Shown in pieces: positions 17,900 through 27,016 of a stretch of 64,000 bases of DNA. Source of the DNA: CAVZCC01 sp963773765. Lineage in GTDB: Bacteria; Actinomycetota; Acidimicrobiia; Acidimicrobiales; Microtrichaceae. The stretch covers positions 1,612,001-1,676,000 of the forward strand of contig CAVZCC010000001.1 in assembly GCA_963773765.1 (NCBI GenBank), given 5' to 3'. Below the pieces are notes generated by a model. That model saw nothing but the letters and a program-made list of their open reading frames with translations, ran no database searches and was not told the origin of the DNA. How positions within the stretch are numbered: the stretch's first letter is position 1; every line of letters starts with the position of its first letter. Made by a program: the position numbers and the translations under genes.

Positions 17900-19318
17900 T
17901 CAGATGCCGCTCTGGGCCACCACACGGCCCTGCTCGATGGCCTGCACCAGCTCGCGGTGGTCCAGGTCGTTCTGCTCCGCGTAGGCGGCAGCGAAGTCCG
18001 CGATGGCGCCGTCGAACGTGGTGCCCTTGCCCAGGTAGGCGGCGATGGCGACGCGGTCGCCGGATCGGGCATGGGCCCGGGCCAGGGTCCAGCCGCAGAT
18101 CTGGGCGTAGACGCCCAGGGCGACCGGGTCCATCGACTCCACGTCGGCCGAGGCCTTCCAGTCCCAGAGCTGGCGCATGTAGAAGTCCCGGGTCACCCCG
18201 TCGGCACCGGTGACGGGCATGAAGCCGAGGAAGATGTCACCGGCGGCCTGCATCAGCCGTTGCCCCTCCACCACCCGCTGGCCGTGGTTGGCGTACTGGC
18301 TCTTGCCCACGAACGACTCGAGCACGGACGCCTGGGCCTCCTTCACCTGGAGGAAGAGCGGGTCGGCGTCGTCGCGGCCCATGAACAGGACCACCCACGC
18401 CCGGGTGCCGACGCTGCCGACGCCGACGACCTTCCGGGCCACCTCCACGTACTGGTACGTCTCCAGCAGGTGCCGGCGGTCGCCGGGCAGGCTGCGGCGG
18501 TAGGAACGGATGGCATCGTGGACGGTGGCGTCGATCTCGGCGCTGTCGGCGTCGCTGAACAGCTCCGCCACCGGGACCAGCAGGGGCGGGTCGGAGACGA
18601 ACTCGATCCGGTCGCCGACACGCCGCGTGAGCTTGGCCGCCGCCTTGAGCCGGTCCTTGGACTTGGCCTTGTCGATGTTGCGCTGCATCCGCTTCATGGC
18701 GGCCCGGCCCGCCCGCTCACCGACCTCGGCAGCCAGGGTCTCCAGGTCCAGGCGGGCGTACCAGACGTCCAGGTTCGTCTGGCCCGCGAAGTCGATCATC
18801 GCCGTCCGGTAGGTCCGGGCCGCGGTCTCCACGACCGTCCGGCGGCCGGCGCCGTCCAGCCCCATCCCCCTCCCGGCCACCTCGAAGCTGGCCGCCAGCC
18901 GCTTCAGGTCCCAGTCGAACGGTCCGGGGGTCGTCTCGTCGAAGTCGTTGAGGTCGAAGACCATGCTTCGGTCCGGGGCGGCGAAACCACCGAAGTTGGC
19001 CAGGTGGGCGTCGCCACAGAGTTGGACCCGGAGGGGGACGCACGCCGTGGTGGCCAGGTCGGCGGCCATGGGCAGGGCCGCGCCACGGAAGAAGGCGAAG
19101 GGCGACGCGGCCATGCGGCCGTAGCGGATGGGCACCAGGTCCGGGACCCGGGCCTGGGCCTGCTGCTCCAGCAGGGCCACGGGGTCGACCCGGTCCGGTC
19201 CGGGGGCCCACTCGCCCAGGCTGGTCCGGGGCACCGTGGCCCGGAGGGACTTGCCGTGGGCCGCCCGCTCGGCGACGGTCAGGTGGTCGGTGGGGGGCCG
19301 GTGCGACGCTGATTCCAT
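17900..19318 (-). CDS. DUF2252 domain protein
   Basis: A 472-residue protein of the DUF2252 family. Typical stretches are PIRYGRMAASPFAFFRGAA, CGDAHLANFG, FDLNDFDE and DFYMRQLWDWKAS. CGDAHLANFG and FDLNDFDE resemble the catalytic-loop and metal-binding Asp regions of kinase-like (aminoglycoside phosphotransferase) folds, so an ATP-dependent activity is plausible but untested. It sits between a GAP-family transporter gene and the TPR gene on one strand with short gaps. Confidence 0.85.
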   Translation of the reverse strand: MESASHRPPTDHLTVAERAAHGKSLRATVPRTSLGEWAPGPDRVDPVALLEQQAQARVPDLVPIRYGRMAASPFAFFRGAALPMAADLATTACVPLRVQLCGDAHLANFGGFAAPDRSMVFDLNDFDETTPGPFDWDLKRLAASFEVAGRGMGLDGAGRRTVVETAARTYRTAMIDFAGQTNLDVWYARLDLETLAAEVGERAGRAAMKRMQRNIDKAKSKDRLKAAAKLTRRVGDRIEFVSDPPLLVPVAELFSDADSAEIDATVHDAIRSYRRSLPGDRRHLLETYQYVEVARKVVGVGSVGTRAWVVLFMGRDDADPLFLQVKEAQASVLESFVGKSQYANHGQRVVEGQRLMQAAGDIFLGFMPVTGADGVTRDFYMRQLWDWKASADVESMDPVALGVYAQICGWTLARAHARSGDRVAIAAYLGKGTTFDGAIADFAAAYAEQNDLDHRELVQAIEQGRVVAQSGI

Positions 19319-19349
19319 GGGGACCAGCCTACGGGTGGCCCCGCCCGGC

Positions 19350-20028
19350 TCAGCCCCACAGGCCGGAGACGCCGTCGAGGACGAGCTTGGCGCCGAGCAC
19401 CAGCAGGATGACCGTCATGATGAGGGCGCTGTGGCGCGCCATGAACCGCTTGACCCGGTCCAGACCCCGCCCGGCCCGCTCCGCGTCCACCAGGAAGTAG
19501 AGGACGGCACCGACGACGGATGCCGACCCGATCCCCACGAACACGCCGATGGCGGCGGCCGCGCCGACCGGGTCCAGGTCGGCGCCGGCGATGGCGGCCG
19601 ACGCGGCCAGGGTCAGCACCAGGTTCTTCGGGTTGGCCGCGCTGAGCGCGACGCCCAGGGCCAGCGAACGTCTCGGCGCCATGGTGTCGACCGTCGCCAT
19701 CCACGACGGCATCTCGGCCGCTTCACCCTTCGGGGGCCGCGTTCGCCACTGCTTGGCGGCCAGGACCACCAGGACGGCGCCCAGGCCCACCATGAACCAG
19801 TTCGCAGCGGTCGACGACCCGCCCTCACTGCGCTCTGCGTCGCCGAGGACCAGGACCACGACGGTGCTCACGGCAGCCAGTCCGCCCGTCCACCCCAGCG
19901 CGAAGGCGGGGCCGTTGGACCGCGCCTTCTGCGACGCGAGCACCAGGACGATGGCGATGATGGGGATGGGGCTGAGGGCCACGGCCAGGGCCGGAGCCAG
20001 CAGGCCCCGGATGGCCTCGGACAGCATC
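19350..20028 (-). CDS. GAP-family integral membrane protein (LysE-like fold)
   Basis: About 225 residues with some six hydrophobic helices: GLLAPALAVALSPIPIIAIVL, GPAFALGWTGGLAAVSTVV, ALGVALSAANPKNLVLTLA, then two more at the C-terminus. SPIPI and NPKNL are typical of the GAP/Sap family, thought to export small molecules such as glycopeptidolipid components in mycobacteria. ATG at 20028 is preferred; an earlier start at 20066 adds only Arg/Ala residues. It may be co-transcribed with the TetR gene upstream and DUF2252 downstream. Confidence 0.75.
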
Positions 20029-20087
20029 GCGGAGACCCTACGGGCGGCGCGGGCGGCGAACCGCATGGGCCCGGGAGCGGCGGTCGC

Positions 20088-20654
20088 TCATGCCGTGACG
20101 GCCCGCCAGCACGCATCGCAGAGGGTGTCCAGCTGGTCCGTGGGGACCTCCCGCCCGGAGGCCACCAGCCGCACGATGGGTCCGATGGAGAGGTCGAAGA
20201 GGACCATGAGCGGCAGGTCGACGAACCGCTCCACCAGGTCGGGGGCGGCCGCGGCGGCCATGAGCGGGTCATCCCCGGCGGCCATGGCCCGGTCGTGCGC
20301 CTCCCGGGCCAGGGGCGAGCCCTCGATCTGGACCAGGAACCGGGCCCGGTCCGGGTCCTCCACGAGGTGGTCGTAGGCGCCGAACCAGAGCCGACCGAAC
20401 CGTTCCCGCACCGGCGCGCCCGGATCGACATCTGCCGTCGCCGCCTCACCCAGGGCCCGCTTCACGTCCAGGTAGGTGGCGAGCAGCAGTTCCTCCTTGG
20501 ACGTGTAGTGCACGTAGGCGGTGCCGGTGGCCACGCCCGCCTCCCGCGCCACCGCGGCCATCGACGCGTCGTGCAGCCCCCGCTCGGCCACCACCCGGCA
20601 CATCGCGTCGCGGACCGCTTGGGCCCGGTCGACACCAGATGCGGCCGCGGTCAC
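20088..20654 (-). CDS. TetR-family transcriptional regulator
   Basis: A 188-residue repressor. Residues 10-55 are the TetR HTH (AMCRVVAERGLHDASMAAVA, then GVATGTAYVHYTSKEELL). The C-terminal ligand domain is helical and unspecific. GTG at 20654 overlaps the stop of the upstream SDR gene (GTGA), so the two are coupled. The 18-base palindrome at 21618-21635 in front of the SDR gene is the likely operator, giving autoregulation of the SDR-tetR unit. Confidence 0.88.
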   Translation of the reverse strand: MTAAASGVDRAQAVRDAMCRVVAERGLHDASMAAVAREAGVATGTAYVHYTSKEELLLATYLDVKRALGEAATADVDPGAPVRERFGRLWFGAYDHLVEDPDRARFLVQIEGSPLAREAHDRAMAAGDDPLMAAAAAPDLVERFVDLPLMVLFDLSIGPIVRLVASGREVPTDQLDTLCDACWRAVTA

Positions 20655-21598
20655 CGGGCCAGCGCCGCCGACACCGCGGCCACGTCGAGCGTCACGCCCG
20701 TCTCCCGTTCCGACACGGCCCACAACGAGTCGATGGCGTGCTGCAGGCCGATGCGACGCAGCACCGGACGACGGACCGCCGGCCCTGCGTTCATGAACCG
20801 TGGTGCGAAGAACTCGCCACCGTGGGCGGCGGGGTCGGTGGCGGCCCGCAGCTGGGGCAGTGCGCCGCGGGCCGGGCTCATGCCGGTGCGTGCCGCCAAC
20901 GAGTGGAAGAAGGGTGCCGACCACCCGCCACCCCCTTCCGCCACGGTGGTGGCCTGGAGGTCGGTGTTGGACAGCCCGGGGTGGGCGATCAGGCTGGCCG
21001 CGCTCACGCCGGCCCGTTCGAACCGCTGCTGCAGGCCCAGTCCGAAGTGGAAGTTGGCCAGCTTGGCCTGGCCGTAGGCCCGCCATGGCTTGTAGCGCCC
21101 GTGCAGGTGCGGGTTGCCGGCGTCGACCGCCCGCCCGATGTGGTGCGCGGTGCTGGTGACGGTGACCACACGCGCGTCCCGGGCACGGAGCAGCGGCTCG
21201 AGCAGCAGCGCGGTGAGGGCGAAGTGGCCGAGGTGGTTCACCCCGAACTGCATCTCGAACCCGTCTGCGGTCCGGCGCTCCGGCATGGCCATGAGCCCCG
21301 CGTTGTTCACCAGGATCTCCACCGTGGGGTGGGACGCGGCGATCGCCGAGGCTGCCGTGCGTACCGAGGCCAGGTCGCCCAGGTCCAGCGGGACCACCTG
21401 CAGCGATGCGTCGGGGTGGGCGGTCCGTATCCGGGACTCGGCCGCCGCGGCCTTGTCCTGGTCGCGGGCGGCCATGACCACATGGGCACCCGCTCCGGCC
21501 AGGGCCAGGGCGGTCTCGTAGCCCAGGCCGCCGTTGGCGCCGGTGACCACTGCGGTCCGGCCGGTCTGGTCAGGGATGTCTGCCGTGCTCCAGGACAT
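20651..21598 (-). CDS. Short-chain dehydrogenase/reductase (retinol dehydrogenase-like)
   Basis: A 315-residue NAD(P)-dependent oxidoreductase. The Rossmann motif TGANGGLGYE is near residue 19; NNAG is near residue 95. The active-site YGQAK (Tyr, Lys) is present, preceded by Ser/Thr-rich VTVTSTAHH. Members of this subgroup reduce or oxidise hydrophobic carbonyls and alcohols; the substrate is unknown. It leads a unit with its own TetR gene behind a palindromic operator. Confidence 0.88.
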   Translation of the reverse strand: MSWSTADIPDQTGRTAVVTGANGGLGYETALALAGAGAHVVMAARDQDKAAAAESRIRTAHPDASLQVVPLDLGDLASVRTAASAIAASHPTVEILVNNAGLMAMPERRTADGFEMQFGVNHLGHFALTALLLEPLLRARDARVVTVTSTAHHIGRAVDAGNPHLHGRYKPWRAYGQAKLANFHFGLGLQQRFERAGVSAASLIAHPGLSNTDLQATTVAEGGGGWSAPFFHSLAARTGMSPARGALPQLRAATDPAAHGGEFFAPRFMNAGPAVRRPVLRRIGLQHAIDSLWAVSERETGVTLDVAAVSAALAR

Positions 21599-21617
21599 GG
21601 GGACTCCTCACTGGAGG

Positions 21618-21635
21618 TGAATGAACGTTCATTCA
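21618..21635. promoter_or_regulatory. TetR-type palindromic operator
   Basis: A perfect 18-base palindrome, TGAATGAACGTTCATTCA, 20 bases upstream of the SDR start. Its AT content contrasts with the surroundings. It matches the size and symmetry of TetR-family operators, and the cognate gene is the second cistron of the same unit. Confidence 0.8.
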
Positions 21636-21740
21636 TACTGCTCCGAGGGGGCCCCGGCGTCCAGCCGGCCCGTGGCACCCCGTCGGTCCGGATCGGCGGC
21701 GGCGACTCCCGGACCACGACCGCCCACCCTTCGGTGGGCG

Positions 21741-22790
21741 TCAGGGGCCGCCGTGGCCGTGCCGGTGGTGCAGGTCGGGGACGTGGGGGTGGCTGTGCAC
21801 CAGCGGCACGTGCTCGTGGCGGTGGGAGTGGCGCCCCGCCACGACGCCGTGGCCATCTCCACCGTGGGCGTGGTCGTGGTGACCGTCGTCGTGGCGGTGC
21901 TCGTGGTCGTGCACCAGTGCCTCGTGGGCGTGGGTGTGCTCGTGCGCTGTCCGCAGTGCCAGCGCCACGCCCACCGCGGCCAACGGCACGGCGATCACCT
22001 GGGCCGCCGTGACTGCGTCACCGAGGGCGACCCAGGCGACCCCGGCGCCGATGAACGGCGCGGTGGCGAAGATGACCTGGCCCCGGGCCGCGCCCAGGTC
22101 ACGGGCGCCCTTGACCCAGAGGGTGATCGAGAAGCCGTAGCCGAGGATGCCGATGGCCAGGGCCGCCAGCACCTGGCGGAGTTCCAGGTCCAGCGATGCC
22201 GACAGCAGGAGCCCCAGGAGCAGGTTGGCGCCGCCGGCGACGAGGCCCTTGGTGAAGGTGATCTGTTCAGGCGTGAGCTGGTCGATCCGGGCCGTGACGG
22301 AGTTGTCCAGCCCCCAGCACAGGCAGGCACCGACGACCAGCAGACCGCCGGCGTCGACGGACGCTCCCGGCTGCCAGACCAGCATCACCCCGGCGACGCC
22401 GACCAGGCTGGCCGCACCCAGGAGCCTGGCCCCCAGGTGCTCCCGGAACAGGGTCGCCGCCAGTGCGATGGTGGCGACCAGCTCGAAGTTCAACAGGAGC
22501 GATGCCGTGGCGGCGGAGGTGCGGGCCAACCCCGCCACCAGGAGCGCCGGCCCCAGCGCCCCCCCGAACACGACGGCGACGGCCAAGGGCCCCCACCCCG
22601 CCCCCACCGACGCCGCGCCGGGCCGACGGCGGATGACCTGTGGAGTGACGGCAATGGCAGCGCCCAGGTACAGCAGGCCGGCCAGCACCAGGGTGGGCAT
22701 GTCGCCGGCGAGCACCGAGGCAGCAGGAGCCGACGCACCGAACAGGACCGCCGCCAACAGGCACCTGAGCACACCGACCCGGGACATCAC
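21741..22790 (-). CDS. EamA/DMT-family transporter with His-rich C-terminal tail
   Basis: A 349-residue protein with about ten transmembrane helices in two EamA halves (for example FGGALGPALLVAGLARTSAA and GFSITLWVKGARDLGAARG). After the last helix, from about residue 285, there is a cytoplasmic-type tail with some 24 His among Asp, Gly and Glu (HEHTHAHEAL, HRHDDGHHDHAHGG, RHSHRHEHVP). Such a tail is unusual in EamA proteins and suggests metal binding, so divalent-metal export or metal sensing is possible. Start ATG at 22790 (a second ATG follows directly). Confidence 0.85.
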   Translation of the reverse strand: MMSRVGVLRCLLAAVLFGASAPAASVLAGDMPTLVLAGLLYLGAAIAVTPQVIRRRPGAASVGAGWGPLAVAVVFGGALGPALLVAGLARTSAATASLLLNFELVATIALAATLFREHLGARLLGAASLVGVAGVMLVWQPGASVDAGGLLVVGACLCWGLDNSVTARIDQLTPEQITFTKGLVAGGANLLLGLLLSASLDLELRQVLAALAIGILGYGFSITLWVKGARDLGAARGQVIFATAPFIGAGVAWVALGDAVTAAQVIAVPLAAVGVALALRTAHEHTHAHEALVHDHEHRHDDGHHDHAHGGDGHGVVAGRHSHRHEHVPLVHSHPHVPDLHHRHGHGGP

Positions 22791-22872
22791 GTCGAGTGTG
22801 CCACCCGGGCGGGGAACGGGCAGGGTGCACCGTCACGGGCGGCGCGCCGCCGCTGGTGCCTAGGGTGGCCAC

Positions 22873-23577
22873 ATGGCCGATCCCCTGCTCGAAGCCATCG
22901 AGAACCTCTCCCGGTTCCATCGGGAGCACGAGAAGTTCTACGCCCAACGGCCCCGCGAGCAGGCCGTCGAACTGCAGCGGCACGCACGGGCCCTCGGCGC
23001 GCTGGCCGACCGGTGGTCCACGGTCTCCGTGGAGGACCGCACAGCACTGAACCCCTACGAGGGCAGCAACGACCTCAACTCGCCGGAGGCGACCCAGCTC
23101 GACGGCGTGCTGTTCATGGAGGGTGAGGGCGAGCCGGTCGAGGTGACCAGGATCAAGCGGGACCTCCGGACGATCGGCGGTGACTCCATCGAGACCGGAA
23201 CCTGGCTCGCCACCGCCATGGAAGCCACATGGGACGCGGCGATCGCCCTGATCGGGATGTCGGAGCTGGCCGACCTCGTCGGGGACCGGCACCGCATCAT
23301 CGTCAACGACTGGCACGCCGCGTCCATGAGCTCGCTGGCCGGGCGCTGCCTCGACCGCGCCGCCGACCTGCTCGACCAGGTCGACTTCACCCCGAGGTCG
23401 GTGCGGGAGGACCTGTCCGGCTCCCGATCCGTCGTCGGCTACCTGTACTCAGCCGTGGAGCTCATCGACCGCGCCGCCGACCTGCTGAGCGACTCCGCCG
23501 GCCTGGTCCACGACAACGAGCGTCGGTGGCGGGGGTTCCGGGCCCGGGTGGAGGCACTCCTCCAGTCGCGGTCCTGA
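22873..23577 (+). CDS. Conserved protein of unknown function
   Basis: A 234-residue soluble, helical, acidic protein beginning MADPLLEAIENLSRFHREHE. Repeated patterns CLDRAADLLDQVDF and ELIDRAADLLSDSA suggest a helical repeat. I do not recognise a domain. A ribosome site AGGGTGG precedes the ATG. It lies divergent from the EamA gene and 37 bases before the MFS gene, so it may be co-transcribed with the transporter. Confidence 0.7.
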   Translation: MADPLLEAIENLSRFHREHEKFYAQRPREQAVELQRHARALGALADRWSTVSVEDRTALNPYEGSNDLNSPEATQLDGVLFMEGEGEPVEVTRIKRDLRTIGGDSIETGTWLATAMEATWDAAIALIGMSELADLVGDRHRIIVNDWHAASMSSLAGRCLDRAADLLDQVDFTPRSVREDLSGSRSVVGYLYSAVELIDRAADLLSDSAGLVHDNERRWRGFRARVEALLQSRS

Positions 23578-23614
23578 CCGTCATTCGCGTGGCCACGAGG
23601 GTCTGGAGACGACG

Positions 23615-25018
23615 GTGACCGAGATCAGGGACACCCAGGATGAGCCACCCGGGCTCCGGCTCGGGCTCCGCCAGAACCTGGGCCAGTTCTCGCTGCTCGT
23701 CGGGGTGAACGCGCTCGTCGGCGGCATGATCGGCCAGGAACGCACGGTCCTGCCGCTGCTCGCAGACCAGGCGTTCGGGCTCACCGCCTTCACCGCCACG
23801 TTCACGTTCATCGCCACGTTCGGCATCGTGAAGGCGGCCACCAACTTCTTCGCCGGGACCCTGTCGGACCGGGTGGGACGCAAGCCGGTGCTGGTGGCGG
23901 GCTGGATCATCGGCCTGCCCGTCCCGCTCATCCTCATGTGGGCCCCCACCTGGGGCTGGGTCATCGTCGCCAACGTGCTGTTGGGCATCAACCAGGGACT
24001 CACCTGGTCCACCACCGTCGTCATGAAGATCGACCTCGTCGGCCCCGAGCGGCGCGGGTTCGCCATGGGCCTCAACGAGGCCGCCGGCTACGGCGCGGTC
24101 GCGGTGACCGCCCTGGCCACCGGGCTCATCGCGGAGCGGTACGGGCTCCGTCCCGCTCCGTTCTTCCTGGGCCTGGCCTTTGCCGGCCTCGGGCTGGGCA
24201 TCTCGGCCCTGTTCGTGAAGGAGACCCATGGCCACGCCCTGCACGAGGCCGCCGCCCACACCGACCGGCACGACCACCTCCACGGCGGGCTCACCACGGG
24301 GCAGATCTTCAGGCTCACCAGCTTCACGGAGAAGGCCCTGTCCTCGTGCAGCCAGGCGGGGCTCGTCAACAACCTGAACGACGGACTGGCCTGGGGGCTG
24401 TTCCCCATCTTCTTCGCATCGGCCGGGTTGTCCGTCGCACGCATCGGCGTGCTGGCCGCCATCTACCCCGCCGTGTGGGGACTGGGCCAGCTCATCACCG
24501 GCGCCCTGTCGGACCGCACCGGCCGCAAGCCACTCATCGTCGGCGGCATGCTCATCCAGGCCGTCGCCATCGGCTGGATCGCCGCCACCACCGGGTTCTG
24601 GGCCTGGGCCGCAGGGGCGGCGGTGCTCGGCGCCGGCACCGCCATGGTGTACCCGACCCTGCTGGCCGCCATCGGCGACGTGGCCCACCCGGCCTGGCGG
24701 GCCCGGTCGGTCGGCATCTACCGGCTGTGGCGCGACGGCGGCTTCGCCGTGGGCGCCATCCTCGCCGGCATCCTGGCCGACGCCATCTCACCCACAGCGG
24801 CCATCTGGGCCGTGGCCGCACTCACCGCCGCGTCCGGGCTGGTGGTGGCGGGCCGCATGTACGAGACACACCCCCGGCCCGAGGCTGCGCGCGCCCCTGG
24901 CCCGAGCTGGGAGGGTGTTTCACGAATCGACGGGGACTCGTCGGCACGGACCTCCGTCCTGCCGTCGTTGTCAGACTCCAACGACACCAACGGGAGGAGC
25001 CATCGTGATGCACCTTGA
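23615..25018 (+). CDS. MFS transporter
   Basis: A 467-residue major facilitator protein with 12 predicted helices. The loop 2-3 motif appears as GTLSDRVGRKP (near residue 87) and again as GALSDRTGRKP in the second half, both hallmarks of the family. A cytoplasmic central loop is His-rich (HGHALHEAAAHTDRHDHLHGG, about residues 207-227). The start is GTG at 23615. The last 50 residues after MYETHPRPE are low-complexity and overlap the next gene by 11 bases, so the true end may be earlier if a base was lost. Substrate unknown. Confidence 0.85.
   Translation: MTEIRDTQDEPPGLRLGLRQNLGQFSLLVGVNALVGGMIGQERTVLPLLADQAFGLTAFTATFTFIATFGIVKAATNFFAGTLSDRVGRKPVLVAGWIIGLPVPLILMWAPTWGWVIVANVLLGINQGLTWSTTVVMKIDLVGPERRGFAMGLNEAAGYGAVAVTALATGLIAERYGLRPAPFFLGLAFAGLGLGISALFVKETHGHALHEAAAHTDRHDHLHGGLTTGQIFRLTSFTEKALSSCSQAGLVNNLNDGLAWGLFPIFFASAGLSVARIGVLAAIYPAVWGLGQLITGALSDRTGRKPLIVGGMLIQAVAIGWIAATTGFWAWAAGAAVLGAGTAMVYPTLLAAIGDVAHPAWRARSVGIYRLWRDGGFAVGAILAGILADAISPTAAIWAVAALTAASGLVVAGRMYETHPRPEAARAPGPSWEGVSRIDGDSSARTSVLPSLSDSNDTNGRSHRDAP
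24964..24985. promoter_or_regulatory. Inverted repeat upstream of the acyl-CoA dehydrogenase-like gene
   Basis: GTCGTTG, 8 bases, CAACGAC: perfect 7-base arms, 22 bases before the ATG at 25008, inside the poorly conserved 3' end of the MFS frame. It could be a regulator site for the following cluster. Low certainty. Confidence 0.35.
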
Positions 25019-26139
25019 CGAGCGACTCACGCCTGGCACTCCCTACCATCAGCAGGGGGCGCATGCGGCCGACGGCGACGCGAAGTTCCCGACGGCATCG
25101 GTCCAGGCGCTGGGCGACGCCGGGCTGCTGGGACTGACGCTGCCGACCGAGGTCGGTGGCCTGGCGGGTCGCCGCTGGACCTGGTCGAGGCGGTGTCGGC
25201 GGTCGCCGCTGCGTGCGGGTCGACGTCGATGATCTACCTGATGCACCTGTCGGCGGCGATGGTCACCGCGGCGGCACCGCCCGCGGACGGCGGCGCCGAG
25301 CTGCTGGCCGGCATGGCCGACGGCTCGACGCTGGGCACGCTCGCGTTCAGCGAGAAGGGCTCGCGCAGCCACTTCTGGGCTCCGGTGTCCAGGGCGGTCG
25401 CGACGGACGGCCGCGGTGCGCATCGGCGCGGACAAGAGCTGGGTGACCTCGGCGACCACGGCGGACGTGTACATCGCCAGCGCGCTGGCCCCGGGCGCGG
25501 AGGGCCCGACCGACTCCGACCTGTACGCCGTGCCCCGCATCGCCGAGGGCGTGACGATCGCTGGCCGGTTCGACGGACTCGGCCTCCGCGGCAACGACTC
25601 GGCCCCGGTGCGCCTCGACGTCGACGTCGCCGAGGGCGCCGACTCGGCGACGACGGCGCCGGGTTCGGGCTGATGATGCAGGTCGTCCTGCCCTGGTTCA
25701 GCCTCGGCAACGCCGCGGTCTCGCTCGGGCTCGCTCGGGCTGCGCTCGACGGGGCGATCGCCCACGCGTCGGGCGCCCGGTTCGACCACCTCGACTCGTC
25801 GCTGTCGCGACCTGCCGACGATCCGGGCCTACCTGGCGAAGGCCTGGACCGACCTCGCCGCACACGAGGCCCTGCTGCGCGAGACGGCCGCGGCGGGTCG
25901 CCGCACCCGGACGACGGCGACGGTGCTCGCCGTGCTCGCCACCAAGGCCGGCTGCAACGAGGCGGCGCTCCGGATCACCGAGACCGCGCTGCGGGTGTCC
26001 GGCGGCGCCGGCTTCTCCAAGCAGGTCGGCATCGACCGGCCGCTACCGCGACGCCCGCGCCGGGTTCGTCATGGCGCCGACCTCCGACGCCCTGTTCGAC
26101 TTCGCCGGCCGTGCCCTGTGCGGCATGGACCTGTTCTGA
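25008..26139 (+). CDS. Acyl-CoA dehydrogenase-like flavoprotein (several frame breaks)
   Basis: Reading across frames gives an acyl-CoA dehydrogenase-fold protein of about 375 residues: MHLDERLTPGTPYHQQGAH, LGLTLPTEVGG, ACGSTSMIYLMHLSAAMV, ADKSWVTSATTADVYIAS, GNAAVSLGLARAALDGAIAH, and RVSGGAGFSK near the C-terminus, ending ALCGMDLF. GGGAGGAG lies 9 bases before ATG 25008. Frame changes are needed near 25160, 25410, 25650, 25810 and 26040. Codon bias stays intact between breaks, so I read these as sequencing indels. It heads the cluster with the binding protein and radical SAM genes; the substrate is unknown and could differ from a CoA thioester. Confidence 0.75.
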
Positions 26140-26185
26140 CCACCGCGACTCCAGCCCGACGCCGACCCATACAGAAGGACTCACC

Positions 26186-27016
26186 ATGCCGAGACCAGCG
26201 AGACCGAGCTCGCTCGTGGGCGCCGTCGCCTACTCCGCCAACGTCGTGCCGATCTGGGAGGGCATCCGCGACTACTTCCGTGACGCCGACCCGCCCGATG
26301 GACTTCGTCCTGTTCTCGAACTACGAGCGCCAGGTCGAGGCCCTGCTCGCCGGCCACATCGACGTCGCCTGGAACACGAACGTGGCCTGGGTCCGCACGC
26401 TGCGCCGCACCGGCGGTACGGCCCGGGCGCTCGCGACGCGCGACACCGACCTGGTGTTCACGACGGTGATGGTCGGTCGCGCGGGCTGCGGGCTGACAGG
26501 CCTGGCGTCGCTGCGGGGCACGCGGGTCGCGCTCGGGTCCAGGGACTCGGGCCAGGCCCGCATCCTCCCGCTGTACTTCCTCGCACGGGCGGGCGTGCCG
26601 ACCGACGACGTCGACCTCGTGATCTTCGACACCGACGTCGGCAAGCACGGCGACACCGGACGATCGATCTCGACGCGCTCCGTGCGGTGCTCGACGACGA
26701 GGCCGACGTCGCCGCGGTCGGCATCAACACGTGGCAGGCCCTCACCGCTGCCGGGTGACGACATCGTGACGGACCTCGAGGTCGTCTGGGAGTCCGAGCC
26801 CTACAGCCACTGCAACTTCACCGCCCTCGACACCCTCGACGCCGACCGCGCCGAGGCCTGGGTGGCGACATCTCCTCGCCATGGACTGGGACGAACCCGG
26901 AGCACCGGCGGATCCTCGAGCTCGAGGGGCTGCGCCAGTGGAAGCGGCCCGAGCTCGCGGGCTACGACTCGCTGGTCGCGGCCATGGACGCCCAGGGGAT
27001 CGCCGACCACTGGTGA
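26186..27016 (+). CDS. PhnD/SsuA-like substrate-binding protein without signal peptide (frame breaks)
   Basis: About 275 residues of periplasmic-binding-protein fold. Seen across frames: LVGAVAYSANVVPIWEGIRD, VLFSNYERQVEALLAGHIDVA, WNTNVAWVR, LRGTRVALGSRDSGQ, LYFLARAGVPTDDVDLV and PYSHCNFTALDTLD. These match the PhnD/transferrin-type family. There is no signal peptide or lipobox before the first strand and no ABC permease or ATPase nearby, so it is probably cytosolic. That is a known pattern for enzymes built on this fold (MqnA, THI5). Breaks lie near 26300, 26660, 26750 and 26870. Its stop overlaps the radical SAM start (TGATG). Confidence 0.7.
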
